Below, in pieces: positions 29,024 to 45,404 of a stretch of 64,000 nucleotides of DNA (position 1 is the stretch's first letter; every line of letters starts with the position of its first letter). Under the pieces are notes generated by a model, which saw nothing but the letters and a program-made list of their open reading frames with translations, was not told where the DNA came from and made no database searches. Position numbers and translations under genes: made by a program. This stretch comes from Microbotryum silenes-acaulis (taxonomy: Eukaryota > Basidiomycota > Microbotryomycetes > Microbotryales > Microbotryaceae), in NCBI GenBank assembly GCA_003665825.1, contig QPFY01000011.1, forward strand, positions 1,231,232-1,295,231. Reading direction: 5' to 3'.

Positions 29024-32000
29024 ATGTCTGAGCACAGTGTGAGTCCCGTGTTCCGACTCTTCTGGTTCCAAATTGCCACCCCGTACCCCCCACCCACTCC
29101 TCTTCTTCGAGTGCTCTCCGCCTTCGCAAGCGGCTCATCTGCTTGGCTCTCTTTTCATTGCTGTCGCAAAGTCGAGGCAGCGGGCCGGCATGCACCCCTT
29201 ACTCGCCGGTCGATTATCACCACCGATGCAATACGTCCGCCTCTTTCGTCAAGTGTGTCGAGCGTCTGGATAGTTGTTGTCATCAAGACTTCCCGGATCG
29301 CCTCTTGCTCTTGCCGCTGCTCGCTCCACAAGAAGACTCGCCTCTCTTTTCTCGCGCTTCGCAATCTGACTCAACTTATCTCCTGTCCCCTCTTTCAATC
29401 AGGCCGAGCGCGAAGCCCTCGCGGACGGAAAGGACCTCTCGCACGTCGAGGAGACCTCCGAGCCTTCCGATGATGGTCAAATTATCTTGAACACCGAGCT
29501 GGTGACTGTCGTTGAGATGTTGGGCGAAGTTGATGACATCATTCAATGCGCTGCGACTGCACCCTTCGATGCGGCGACGCGCTGGGCTCGTTTGGCCCCT
29601 TCCTTGAGCGACAAGGCCAGCGCTTCCAAGGTCCTCCGTGACAAGGTTGCTGCATGCTTGGATATGCTTGAGAGTTGGTTTGTGGCCGAGGATGAGACAG
29701 TCAAGCAAGCCGCTTGCGAGGCGTTGGAGGCGAGCGCCGAAGCTGAGCTTCCTGGGATCGACGCTGGAGCAGAGAGGTTCATCCCAGTGAGTGGAGCGAC
29801 CATTCACGATAACCGAGAGCGCGCCTGACCATGCAATTTCTATGCATAGCTCCTGCTCCAAGCCCTCTCGGTCTCTTCGATCCACCAGGCGGCGCTCTCG
29901 GCCCTCGTCGCTTACGTCGACGAGTTACCCTCGCACTTCGTCGCACCCCAAGTTGGTCCCATCATCGAATGTCTCCTGCATCATCTTTCGGTCGCACCAG
30001 CGGAAGAGGCGGAGGATTACGTGGAGGCCCTTGGCACCCTTGCTTGTGCCGTCGAGTCTGCGTTTGTGCCTGTGCTTGCTCAAGCCATTCAGCCTCTTCT
30101 TACGATCCAAGCTCGCCCAGCGTCCGAGCAACTCAGCACTCTTCGTGTTGCCGTCCAGGAGGCTCTTTCGGCATTTGTAGAGGCCTCTGGTCCCGAGGCC
30201 TTCCGACCCTTTCTTCAATCGACGCTGGCCGTCGCGACTGCGCAGGCTTCGTCAAAGCCGAGCGCGGTTTTGCAGCCCGTCAAGCCCGAGGGAGAGGGAG
30301 AGGGTGACGAGGATGATGATGCCGAATCGGACGCTATTGCTCTTCGTTGTGCCTCTTTCGACTTCTTCGGCGCGGTTGCCAAGACGTATGGCGCTGAGAT
30401 TGCCGACGCGCTTCCTTCGATTTGCCCCGTGCTGTTTGAGACGATTGAAAGGGATGAAGAAGCTGAGCTCGAGGCTGCGCTTGGTAAGTTTGTACTCAAT
30501 CGCTCGTGCTCTGGAATTGACACTGACAATGATGTCGATGCAGATGCGGCTGAAGCAAAAGTGGACGAGGAGAAGCAAGCTGACGAGTCTCCATCATCGG
30601 CCGACGACGACAACGATGACGATGACTACGAGGATGTCGATGAAGGGGAAGATGACGACTCCGTCAGTGGTCTCATCTCGTTCGAGACCGATCAAGGCCA
30701 TGCCATCTCGGCGTGCGTCGAGATCTTCTCCGCCGCCAAGCAGGCGTTTGCCCCTTACCTCGAAAGGGTTGGGGCGGCGCTTTTGAAGCACGTCAAATCC
30801 GAAGGCGACATGGACGTCGTCCTTGCGGCGGCGCAAGGTCTGCTCAAGGCGCTCGAGATCTTGCAAGAAATGTCTGGAGCAGCAAAGTGGGAGCAAGGCG
30901 CCTCCCTTGTAAGTCTTCCTACTCTATATTCTCGAGTTTTACCATTGACCCTTTCGCAATGTTGCTTGCCGGAATAGGTTCCGTTCTGCGCCGAAGCGCA
31001 GCAGCTCGTGACCGTGGCCATGCCCAAGATACTCGAGCTCCTCGATGAAAGTGCCGAAGAGGAGTCTGACCTCGAGTGAGTGAGCAGACAAATGAATTTT
31101 GTGTTCGAGAATGCCCACAGCTCACTCAGAACCTCTCGGGGAACCACAGCTCGCTTTTGCCCGAGATCTGCATCAGCCTCGGCGAAACGTTGGAAAAGCT
31201 TGGTCCTGCTCTCTTGACTTCTCAACGTGAGTGTGGCCGAACCGCTTCGCCGACTAGCCGCAAAGTTCCATACTGACAGGAAGGAAAAGAGTTATCTAGA
31301 GGTTGAGACGCTTTGCGAGACCATCAAGATGGTCCTCGAGCAACAATCCTCGGCTGATGCCGAAGAGAACGTTAACACCGCCGGCGCTCGCTCACTGCTC
31401 GCGCGTATCTCCGGCGGCTCTGTTCTCGAAGATCTCGAAGCTCTCCGGGCTGTCATCAATCTCCTCGGCACGCTTCTGACCGTCTACGGACCCGCGATCA
31501 CTCCTTTCGTGTCGGCGAACCTGACTTTAATTTTGCGCTTTGCGAGACCGAGTAACTCTGCTTCCGAGCGCTGCATCGCCCTTGCCTGCGTCGCCGAAAT
31601 CGCTTCGGGTCTTCAATCGGCAGTCACGCCATTCACGCAGCCCATTTCCGCTGCCATCGTATCGTGCTTGGAAAAGGACCAAAACTCCGCCGTCCGTACC
31701 AACGCGTTGAACGCCCTCGGCTTCCTGGTCCAAAATTCGGACGATGCGCAATTGCTCCAACAACAATCGCTCTGCGAAGCCTTGACCAAAGTTGAGGATG
31801 CGTTCAAGCGCAACGAGGTGGATCATAACGATGTGTTGGGGGATAACGCTTGTGCGCTTGTGGCGAGGATCTTACTCAAGAATGATGCGCTGCTTCCTCT
31901 GGAGCAATTGGGTCCGGTTTGGTTGGCCGCGTTGCCTATTCGAGTCGATTTCGAGGAGACGGAGACTATCGTAAGTACTCTGAACGAACGACATGGGATT

Positions 32001-32285
32001 CCGCAGAGCGTTCACACTGATTGATAATGAGTGTAACGACAGATCACCGCCCTAGACAAGCTCATCCGCGCCGAGAACCCTCTCATAGTCTCGCAACTCC
32101 CGCAAATCCTCTCCTACTTCGCCACCGTGCTCGACTCGACAAAATACGGCGTCTGGCCCGAAGCTCCCCTCGCTCAAGTCAGTCAAAAAGGTCGCGATGT
32201 CGTGGTCAAGCTTGCGCGTGATCTGGCTACGGGCCCTCAGGTCGCGGCTGTCGAAGCGGCGGGCTTGGGCGCTTTCCTTCACTGA
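29024..32285 (+). CDS. Importin-beta family protein (Kap123/Importin-4-like), short N terminus
   Basis: HEAT-repeat karyopherin-like protein, normally importing ribosomal proteins and histones. Exons read as 29024-29038, 29403-29786, 29850-30483, 30544-30908, 30978-31075, 31150 to about 31230, about 31280-31970 and 32043-32285. Helical repeats are visible throughout (VDELPSHFVAPQVGPIIECL, CVEIFSAAKQAFAPYLERVG, LPEICISLGETLEKLG), with a long acidic loop (about 30540-30660) as in Kap123-type proteins. Two oddities: the model gives about 835 aa against about 1100 for the family, because the N-terminal Ran-binding repeats are absent; and the junction near 31226/31280 only keeps frame with a weak donor 4 bp downstream of a GTGAGT site (49-bp intron). 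The five-residue first exon before a 364-bp intron is tentative. Confidence 0.65.
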
Positions 32286-32786
32286 AGATAGGGGCGTCAA
32301 TCTCGGTTCTTCTGTTCCGTTTGGGCCCCTCGCATCCTTTCAGTCTCATCGCTGATTCATCTTTTCCAAACAAAAATAATCAGTGCCCCTCTCATTATCC
32401 ATCTTTTGCGTAGTCTTCTCTTACCTACATCAGTAACGATCGCAATCCCAATCTCACGTTTGTTTGATGGGACTGGGACTGTGGCCGCGAGCCCCATCGG
32501 GCCCCTTGGGTTGGAGTGTCCAAATCGATCGATCGCACGTCCAAACAAAGTCATCATCAATTACGGTGGGTACAAGAAGAGGAAAAAGATGTAAAGATAT
32601 TCGCAGTCGTCAATGTGCAGGGGGTACAAACACAGAAGGCTGGCTTATATTACCGTATTCAGGGTGGAGGCAGAAGCTGAACGAGGGTGCATGAAGCGTC
32701 AAATTCGAAGAACGGGGACGGAAGGACCCCCACGCGGAATGCATCAGCCCAAGAACGGAAACATTAAACGTGTTCTCCCTCTCATT
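32286..32786. other. Convergent intergenic spacer
   Basis: 501 bp between the stops of the importin-like gene and SMI1. It is AT-richer than its neighbours and compatible with two 3' UTRs; no other feature seen. Confidence 0.45.
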
Positions 32787-34976
32787 CTAACCCATGACAT
32801 CCCCCTCATGTAAATCAACCTGCGAATCGACGGCCAAACCTCTTAAAACGGCTTCCTCCCTCGAATTCGAACGCGAATGCTCGGGCCTCAAAGACGAAGT
32901 CGAATCTCTTGGATCATCTGGTCCGTTCAGGTCCGTGTAAACGTGTTCGATCTCTCGTTCTCCTGGGTGAAAGTCTGCTGTCGTAGGAGAGGCGCCAATG
33001 TCCATGGCGATGGAGACGCTATCTTGTACGGGTTCACGATCTTCAACGGAGAGGAGGTCGAAGCGCGTTGGGAGGTCAAGAGCTGCTGGAGGTGGTGGGG
33101 GAGGTCGATTCTTCCTGGCTGGAGTCATTCTTCTGGATGAACGAGAGGACGAGGATGAGGACCGTTGCGAGCGACCATCGTTCAAGTGTTCGGGGGACTT
33201 GGATTGCGCTCGAGCGGATTTGAAAGGTGTTGTTGAAAACGAGGTCGACGACCCGGGTTCATCGGGTAGAGAGGCGTTTTCTCCTTCATCATTGAAGGAA
33301 ACGCTCTTAACTGGCGACGGAGGTGAGAGTACGACCTCGACAGGGGGTGGTGACAAGGCGTTGTCACCATTCGTCATCGGTGAACCCGCTCGCACGGTTG
33401 TGCTCGATTCTGGCCCGGCCTCTGGTGTCTCTGGAACGATGATTGCCAACGGCGGCTTGCCCTTGGTCGATTGAGCATCCGTGGACGAGGTGTTGCGCGA
33501 CCCAACTCCGAGCGAGCGCCATTTCCGACGACTGCGTTCGGCAATGAGCCCTATCAGACCACCCGGAACGGTTGCTATCAACCGACGATATTCCGATCGC
33601 AAAACCCTGTAAGAATCACACGTCGAAGCATCAGGTGGCAGAATTTACGAACGATAGATTTCAACGAGCACTTACCAATTCCTAGCTTCACTCCCGACGC
33701 CTCCCGAATCCTCAGCTTCTTCACCATACGAATGTCCTTCGAGGTACCCTCGATCGCCTATCCCATCACCTTCGTCCCACCCATCATCACTCTTTGGCGA
33801 TTGATCCCCGCTGCCCTGCTCGACATCACCGTTCGGTTTGCGCCATCCATTCGCCTTGGTATTCGAACTGCCTCGCCCAGAAGGATGATCCAAGACTGCG
33901 AATTCACCCCTTTCGACATCCTCGACGAAAGCGGCCAAAAACCTCGCCCATCCTCCACTTCCGTCACCGGGGAACAGCACGACTTTTTGATCAATTTCGC
34001 GACCAAATGCGATGACTTGACCGGGTTGCCCATACCCTCTCGCAGCAAGACCCGGTACTCGCGAAGTTGATGCCGTCGACGAGCGTGGTGGCGGTGGTGG
34101 TGGATCCAGATCGACGCCAATGTAGTTCCCGCATCGATCAGTCAACAGTGGTAACCAACCCGGGTGCGAGTACCTCGATCGTACCCAGCCATTCGGGAAC
34201 GAGCTCATCCCTGCATCCGCATGACCTTCCTCCCTCCCGCTGAACGGCTTGGCATCCGAATTTTCTTCGACGTAGGGGTGGTCCCTCCCACGACCTTGCG
34301 AGACGTTGGAAGGATCGTCCTTGAAGGTGCCAAAGGCATCGGCATGGCTCAATCCACCGGCAGCTTCGAGTTGGCGCCAGGCTTTCCACTCCCTCTCGAC
34401 CTCCTCAAGCGGCATCCATCGCAAGCCCCAAATCAGGCCCTCCGACATGCCACCGAGCGCAAAAGGGTCTTGCCCGTCGTGCAACGTGTACACTTCGATG
34501 ACGGCTGGCGGAAGACGATATGGCGCAATGAGCTGAAGGAGGGAAGCAAGTTGTGGGTCCGTCGCTGCGACGATGGGGTCTGCGAGCGAGTCGAGCAATG
34601 CCGGTGATCGATCGGCGAGAAGCTCCTCCAGATGGCGGAAGGTCCGTCGCAAGGGTGGATCGCGACTTTTGGTGGAAGAAGGTTGCGAGAAGGAAGGCAA
34701 AGGGGGATATGAGGCTTGAGGGTCGTTCGACACAGGCCGCCCTCCGACGAAGTGATCGCGAGAACTCAGTATGGATGGACCTCTGAGCACGGGAGTTACA
34801 CCATCGTACGGCTCACTGCCGGGCTCGGATGTGTCGCCGAACGCCACATCGTCGTAGTCGGCGTCGGCGGACCAGATCGACGCTGGGTCGGGGCGTGATG
34901 ACGACGAGCGGTGCGAGGGAAGCGTTGACGAGGTCAACGCGCCCTTCTTGCTGCCATTCCACAAGAACGAAAACAT
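32787..34976 (-). CDS. SMI1: Smi1/Knr4 family cell-wall synthesis regulator
   Basis: Two exons: 34976-33676 and 33606-32787; 706 aa. Knr4/Smi1 links the cell-integrity MAP kinase pathway and calcineurin to 1,3-beta-glucan and chitin synthesis. The SMI1/KNR4 domain is clear: LPPAVIEVYTLHDGQDPF, GLIWGLRWMPLEEVEREWKAW, then WLPLLTDRCGNYIGVDLDPPP, GQVIAFGREIDQKVVLFPG and WARFLAAFVEDVE. The C-terminal third is Ser/Pro-rich and disordered, as in yeast Knr4. The apparent open frame extends two codons upstream using TTG; the first true ATG (MFSFLWNG) is used. The intron is 69 bp with GTAAGT..CAG and phase 2. Confidence 0.9.
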
Positions 34977-36925
34977 ATTCAAGTGAAGAGATGGATATGG
35001 ACTCGTTCTCGATGGACTCCCGACCGAATGAACTGTGAGGATGAGAGATACAGCGTGCGTTCAGCGGAGGAAATCGCCAGAAGGCCCTAGTGGTGCGCTG
35101 TCGAGCTCCAGGATCGTCCACGTCCGCACGAGGCCCAAGACAGTAGTGGATGTGTGCGATCAAGATCACACTGCACCCGCGGGCACTCTCACACTGCCCT
35201 CTGAGCATCTCGAGTCCGGGGAGCGTGGAGCTTGGAGAGCCATCTCGACGCGAGCTTGCTCAACTCTCGACTCACGTGGAGGGTCCGAGTCGGATCGGGG
35301 GTGGGTGGGTTTGGGATCCCCCGCAGCACGTTCGTTCTGACCAAGGGTGTGGGCTTCGAGATTAGCGAATGAAATGCAAGACGCGTTGATATCAACACGG
35401 TTGGAGAGGCAAGGATGACGCAGAATTGCGCTGATTGCCACCGACGAGTGCTGCGAACAAGCCGCCCGCAACAAAACCGAGCGATGTCCCTCCCCAACAC
35501 TGGCAGCCAGTTCAGACAGACCCCACTTGGCGGCCGCGCTGGAAAGCGATGATGCGTGCGGGGCTGTGGGCCTATTCGTGCGATAGCCTAGATCTTCGTA
35601 ATGCCTGAAGCAGGCATCTTCTGGCGTCGTTCTTCCGGCACCTTCTCGCGCCAGGCGGGGGTGCGAGCCAGGGGCCACGACCAAGAGAAAGCGGTCGGGT
35701 GCCCTCCCCACACGGGAGCGCATCCCCGCCAGCTGTCCCCATTGCATCACGTCACCACCTCCCCCGCGACCCACGTGCCCGTTCAGAGCTGCAGCGCGTG
35801 CACGAAAACCATCGAACGAGCCACGGTCACGACGATCGATGGGAAGAGCACGTCCGACTCACCAGTTCTGACCGATTCGGGGGCGCTGCGACGAGATGTT
35901 AACGCGTTAGATTGACCGAGCCTGGGCGCTTTGCCGGTTCGATCACACGCAGCCGTGTTCAGCTCGTCCACGTCGTCGGCTTTCGGCAATCGTAAGCACC
36001 ACCAATGTGCCTCCACACGAACGAAGTGATCCTACCGCCAGGACGGTTAGGTCGGAGGTCGGTCGTCAGAAAGCTCTCAACCGAGCTGCGGAATCAGCCC
36101 TGCGACTGCGGTCGGATGGGAAGGCGCTCCGTCAGAAAGGTTCAACAAGCGTCCTCTGCTCAAGTTGCACCGCCAGCGCCCCATCTTTTTTGGACTGATC
36201 TCGCCGCGCCTTTCGGCAGTTCTCGCGCGTCTGTTCGGCTGGTAGCCACAGCCTGCCACAGCACGTGACCAACGCACACACGCGCGCGCGGTCCAAGCGC
36301 AATCCTTGTCGTTTCCTGCGCTCGTACTCGCTCGTAGATGTTGGCCGCGCGCATGAATAGGCTGTTCAACCCATCTCGTCTCTTCCATTCCTTCCATGCA
36401 CTTGCAGGGCCTATACCAACTTCACCACTCCAACACCATGACGCCAAACCCCCTCCTCGACCCAGCAAGGTCGTACAACTGTTCCCGCCGCCAAATTCCC
36501 CAACTGGCTGGCGAGCTAACGTGCGCCATCAATTGGCAACGCCACAAGAGCAAGAGTTACAAGAGCTAAGCCCGTGGAGTAGGTCTCCGCCGCGTTCGCA
36601 TTCCTCATAGTTCCTCATGGCAGTCAAACAGCGCGTTGCTCTCGATGCCTATGCTGACTGGATTGTTTCATTGACTGTTCTTCTACCGCTGCTCTTGTCC
36701 ATACAGATCCCGACAATCGTCTCAAAGCTCAACATCGCAAAGTCTTGTTCGAACGATACATCTGCAACTGGGCGGGAAGCCCAAGACCGAGAGTCGTCGA
36801 TCAAAGGCGGCTGGCTGCAAGCTTGAGGCTCCTTGCGTATGGGCCCCGATCATCTCCAGCGGTCGCGTCGTGGCCGCACCTCTTGAGCTTCCACCATTCT
36901 TTTGAAGCTATTGGACACTACGAGT
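34977..36925. other. Long intergenic region
   Basis: About 1.9 kb. Several open frames occur (for example 35166-35774 minus, about 200 codons; 36338-36610 plus, beginning MLAARMNRLF with a mitochondrial-presequence-like composition), but none has a recognised family or supporting splice structure. An alternating CA/CG purine-pyrimidine stretch lies near 36268-36285. Confidence 0.4.
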
Positions 36926-38112
36926 ATGGCACCGCATGCCCGTCCCCACTCAATGAATCTCAGGTCTACTACAACCGCTCCAAGAATAGCAGATCCGGCC
37001 CAGCATGTGCCTGTAGCCGTTCCGACTGCTACCTCCTCGGCCCTCGGAGCATCCGCGGAGGTGGGTAGAGCGCCTCGCTCGCGCTGATTTGGGTCGCGGT
37101 GCTGACTCGTTGACTTCCTTTATGAACTCCCTTTCTCTTTTTGGATGTTCCTACTTGTTTCAAACAGCTCGAGTTTTTTACTCCGCCGTCGACACCGCTT
37201 GGTTCACCGCCTGCTGCATCGTCGCGTGCTTCCGGCATGTCTCCTGTTAGGCCGTCCCCAGCGCACAACGTGCACGTGAAGCACTCTCGCAAGCACGAGC
37301 TTCGCTGGGCTAGGAAAGACTGGCCCGCGACCGCGTTCCACTCCCACGAGGCAGCGGAGATGGGTGATTTCCTCAAGAGGAGGGGGGGAGGAAGAACTTT
37401 CGAGGACGTGCACAAGGAGGCAACCAGGAAGACACCCCGCACGAAGGAAGCGAAGGCGGCACTGGTGGAAAGCTTTCTGGCTAAGTTCAAGAAGGAGTCG
37501 GAACTCCCATCAAAGGAGAAAGGGAGAAAGGAGGGGACGAAGAAGGGGACGGAAAAGCAGGGGTGTGGGGAACATTGGTTGAAAACGTTAGGTGGTTTGG
37601 TACGTGTGGTATGGTGCCTTTCCGACACCCTTGCGCGTGTCTTGAACATAACAGATCAGAGGTACTGACCCCTGACGTTGCACACTTTTGCGCGACATAA
37701 GGGAGGGACTCTAACAGAAGCATTCTTCCAGCTCCTTGACGTCACCTCGTGCAAGTCACTCAAGACCGCCGCGACCAACATCGACCTCAGAAAATTCGAT
37801 TGCCTCCTAGTGGCCATCGCGCTGCTCGCACAGCACCCGTCCTTCGCGAATGGGGTACTCGCAATGGAATGGACAGTGTTACAGCAACTCACCTACCTGT
37901 CAATGTCGATCAAGAAAAAATCGGCACCTCACCACAAGCTCGTACAGTTGTTGATCAACGTCAAAGCGATGTTTCGTGATCGGTTGGGGGTGTGTATAGG
38001 CGACGTCAAGCATGATTCCAAACCCCAACCGATCACGAAACAACGCTTTGACGTTGGTCAACAACTGTACGAGCTTGTGGTGGGGTGCCGATTTTTTCTT
38101 GATCGACCTTGA
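36926..38112 (+). CDS. Predicted three-exon gene running into an inverted repeat, function unknown
   Basis: Exons 36926-37060, 37168-37599 and 37732-38112, all phase 0, giving 315 aa. Not recognised. The first 75 residues are Ala/Pro/Ser-rich. A basic, helical middle follows (KHSRKHELRWARKDWPATAF, FLKRRGGGRTFEDVHKEA, and a Lys/Glu-rich stretch). Exon 3 contains a hydrophobic block (KFDCLLVAIALLAQHPSFAN, EWTVLQQLTYLS). Exon 3 enters the left arm of a 254-bp inverted repeat 4 bp after it starts, reads through the loop and terminates in the right arm, so its last 40 residues are read from the opposite strand of the same duplicated segment. The original 3' end of this gene has probably been replaced by the inverted duplication. 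Could be a pseudogene. Confidence 0.45.
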
Positions 38113-38276
38113 CAGGTAGGTGAGTTGCTGTAACACTGTCCATTCCATTGCGAGTACCCCATTCGCGAAGGACGGGTGCTGTGCGAGCAGCGCGATGGCC
38201 ACTAGGAGGCAATCGAATTTTCTGAGGTCGATGTTGGTCGCGGCGGTCTTGAGTGACTTGCACGAGGTGACGTCAA
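37736..38276. repeat. Near-perfect inverted repeat, 254-bp arms, 33-bp loop
   Basis: Left arm 37736-37989 and right arm 38023-38276 are reverse complements over their full equal length with only a handful of substitutions. The loop (37990-38022) itself contains a short GACGTCAAGCATGATTC segment that recurs at the start of the third copy. Both strands are open and encode the same peptide of about 80 residues (including DLRKFDCLLVAIALLAQHPS). A transcript crossing it would form a long hairpin. Confidence 0.9.
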
Positions 38277-38282
38277 CCTCAA

Positions 38283-38460
38283 GCATGATTCCCAAACCCC
38301 AACCGATCACGAAACATCGCTTTGACGTTGGTCAATAACTTTACGAGCTTGTTGTGGGGTGCCGATTTTCTCTTGATCGACCCTGAAAGGCAGGTGAGTT
38401 GTTTTAAAATTGTCCATTACATTGCGAGTACCCAATCCGCGAAGGACAGGTGCTGTGCCG
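38283..38460. repeat. Third, diverged partial copy of the inverted-repeat unit
   Basis: About 175 bp directly repeating 38012-38182 (same orientation as the right arm), with scattered substitutions, starting at AAGCATGATTC and ending near GGTGCTGTGC. Together with the palindrome this makes three copies of one segment side by side. Confidence 0.8.
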
Positions 38461-38510
38461 GCCGCGACACATGTCTGCACATGTGCGGACATCTATACAA
38501 TCCTGCGGCC

Positions 38511-38975
38511 ATGATCAATATTCTGCTCGATCTCGACATGTCGTCGGCGGGATTCTCCCACCTCCTCACGTACGACTACTCGCTCGACAACGGCTTCGTC
38601 GAAAAGAGTATCTCATATGAGCTTCTTGGCCCGAAAACCCAATATATCGTCCTCTCACAAGCTCAAGGACAAGATCTGAAACAAGTCAGGGCCAATCCCG
38701 TTCCCTGCTGCACTCCGGTCATAGTCTGTCACACCGGCCGCGGCAACTGCACCGTTCTCGAACTGGATATGTTCAAGACTGGGGTAGACGTCCGAATCGC
38801 GCTGTGTTCCGGCCCTAAAAGTCGTTATTTAAGCTCTGCTCTCCGTGCTGTCGGCTCTTGGTTTGCCGAAGCCCTTGGAGGAAGAGGAAGGAGCGATCGT
38901 TCAGCTCCTTGGAACCCTACTGTAATACTCCATAGTAGTTACTCAAGGCCTGACGCGCGTCTGGCCTCAGCTTAA
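38511..38975 (+). CDS. Hypothetical open frame
   Basis: 154 codons from ATG, starting MINILLDLDMSSAGFSHLLT and containing NGFVEKSISYELLGPKTQYI. Composition is protein-like and the frame stays open from the third repeat copy. No family recognised, and no evidence that it is expressed. It may be the displaced 3' part of the gene at 36926-38112. Confidence 0.25.
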   Translation: MINILLDLDMSSAGFSHLLTYDYSLDNGFVEKSISYELLGPKTQYIVLSQAQGQDLKQVRANPVPCCTPVIVCHTGRGNCTVLELDMFKTGVDVRIALCSGPKSRYLSSALRAVGSWFAEALGGRGRSDRSAPWNPTVILHSSYSRPDARLASA

Positions 38976-39468
38976 GCCTTGTCGGGAAGTAGACTCTCTC
39001 TTCCCTTCTGATCAGTTTATTTGGAATACATACTCGTATCCTGTTACTTGCAAGGCCACACGACCAGGCCTTAAACCTACTACATTCTGTTCTTGTCCCG
39101 GTTGATTGGACTGAGTCGTGGCCCTCATCAGATTCCATTTAGGAACATTTCTGTGAGAACTGTGGTACACGGGATCCCGTCGTTGTCGTCATTTCCAACT
39201 ACCAGGGTTATCAGCGGTTACGGGAGCATCGGTTATCGCACTTAGGCACTCGACGACAAAGTACTTCCGGTGACCGACAAATCACGAGCGGCAAGGTCAA
39301 CGATGGCGGCAGCGGGGAGCATCGGCGCTTACAGTTACTTCATGACTTCGGTGACTCAGGAAAGTACGAGGCAGGCCATCTAAGGTCGGGAATGATGACG
39401 GACGGCCGGGCCAGACCGACGAGGAGGCGGCGAAGGCAGCCTGAGGGAGGAAGTGGAGGTGATTTATG
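38976..39468. other. Spacer upstream of the copia element
   Basis: About 490 bp with no credible exon or RNA gene. It ends in TTATG directly before the 5' LTR. Confidence 0.35.
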
Positions 39469-44186
<4,718 letters not shown>

Positions 44187-44189
44187 TGA

Positions 44190-44601
<412 letters not shown>

Positions 44602-45404
44602 GGGCGCTTCTGAACTTCTTGCACGCGTGCCTTGAACCGTGCTTGCTCCATCCGACAGACCGAATACACCAAACCGGGGGTATTGCACACGACGACGCGT
44701 GGAACGATCTCCTCTTCGATGAAGAATTGGTCGTCTTCGCAGTCCAGCGCAGGCGAAATGAGAGCTTCGACCACACTTTCGCGCGCCGCATTGCTCGCGG
44801 TCGCAGGCATCATATGCATCATCTGCATCATCTGCGGGTGATTGAGGTGGTCACGCTGGTCATTCTGGTCACGGTTACCGTGGAAGGGATGGGCGCCGCT
44901 TGCCGTCGTCGGACAGCGCGTCATGCTCGGCAACTTCGACGGAAAGCGTGGGACCGCGGGCCCGGGGTCGGCCTGGGCCTGGCCTCGATCTTGGCGCCCG
45001 TCCGGATGCGATGGTGACGACGACGAGCGCAGGGGTGGAGAGCATTCAGATGATAGCAAAAGTGCTGCCGGCCAGGGCAGGCGCGAGCGCGTGGAAGTTG
45101 ACGATCGAGGCGAATGCGAGGGTGCGCCGGGCGACGGTGGGACCCATGACGGTGGTGACTGTTGCAGGCAGATGACGACTGAGCTTGGTCAGCGGGTGAG
45201 CAACTCCACACCGATTGAGAGTTTATCTTCACTTGCATCTGGCTGTTTAGGGGGCTCGCGATCGAATGCACTGCTACGTGGAGCTTCGACGCTGGTTGGC
45301 CAACACGCGTAGAATTGGCGCTCGCTGGGTGGGGAGGCTTTGTTCAATGATGGAGGACTGGGACGAGGGCGACCAGTACCACCTTGCTTCCGCTTCGCTG
45401 GCAT
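44602..45404 (-). CDS. Hypothetical gene, apparently cut by the copia 3' LTR
   Basis: A minus-strand frame (45059 to 44602) has protein-like sequence right up to the LTR: a Met/His/Gln-rich stretch, then ARESVVEALISPALDCEDDQ, FFIEEEIVPRVVVCNTPGLV and a helical MEQARFKARVQEVQ. An upstream frame begins MPAKRKQGGTGRP (45404-45189) and could be an earlier exon, but no convincing splice pair joins them. The frame runs into the LTR with no native stop, and no continuation was found left of the element. Probably a truncated gene; product unknown. Confidence 0.35.

Noticed and set aside
35166..35774. Open minus-strand frame of about 200 codons
   Set aside because: No ATG near its start, arginine/serine-rich shadow-like composition, no family and no splice support.
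36338..36610. Mitochondrial-type small protein starting MLAARMNRLF
   Set aside because: Presequence-like start, but the rest is low-complexity and there is no second line of support.
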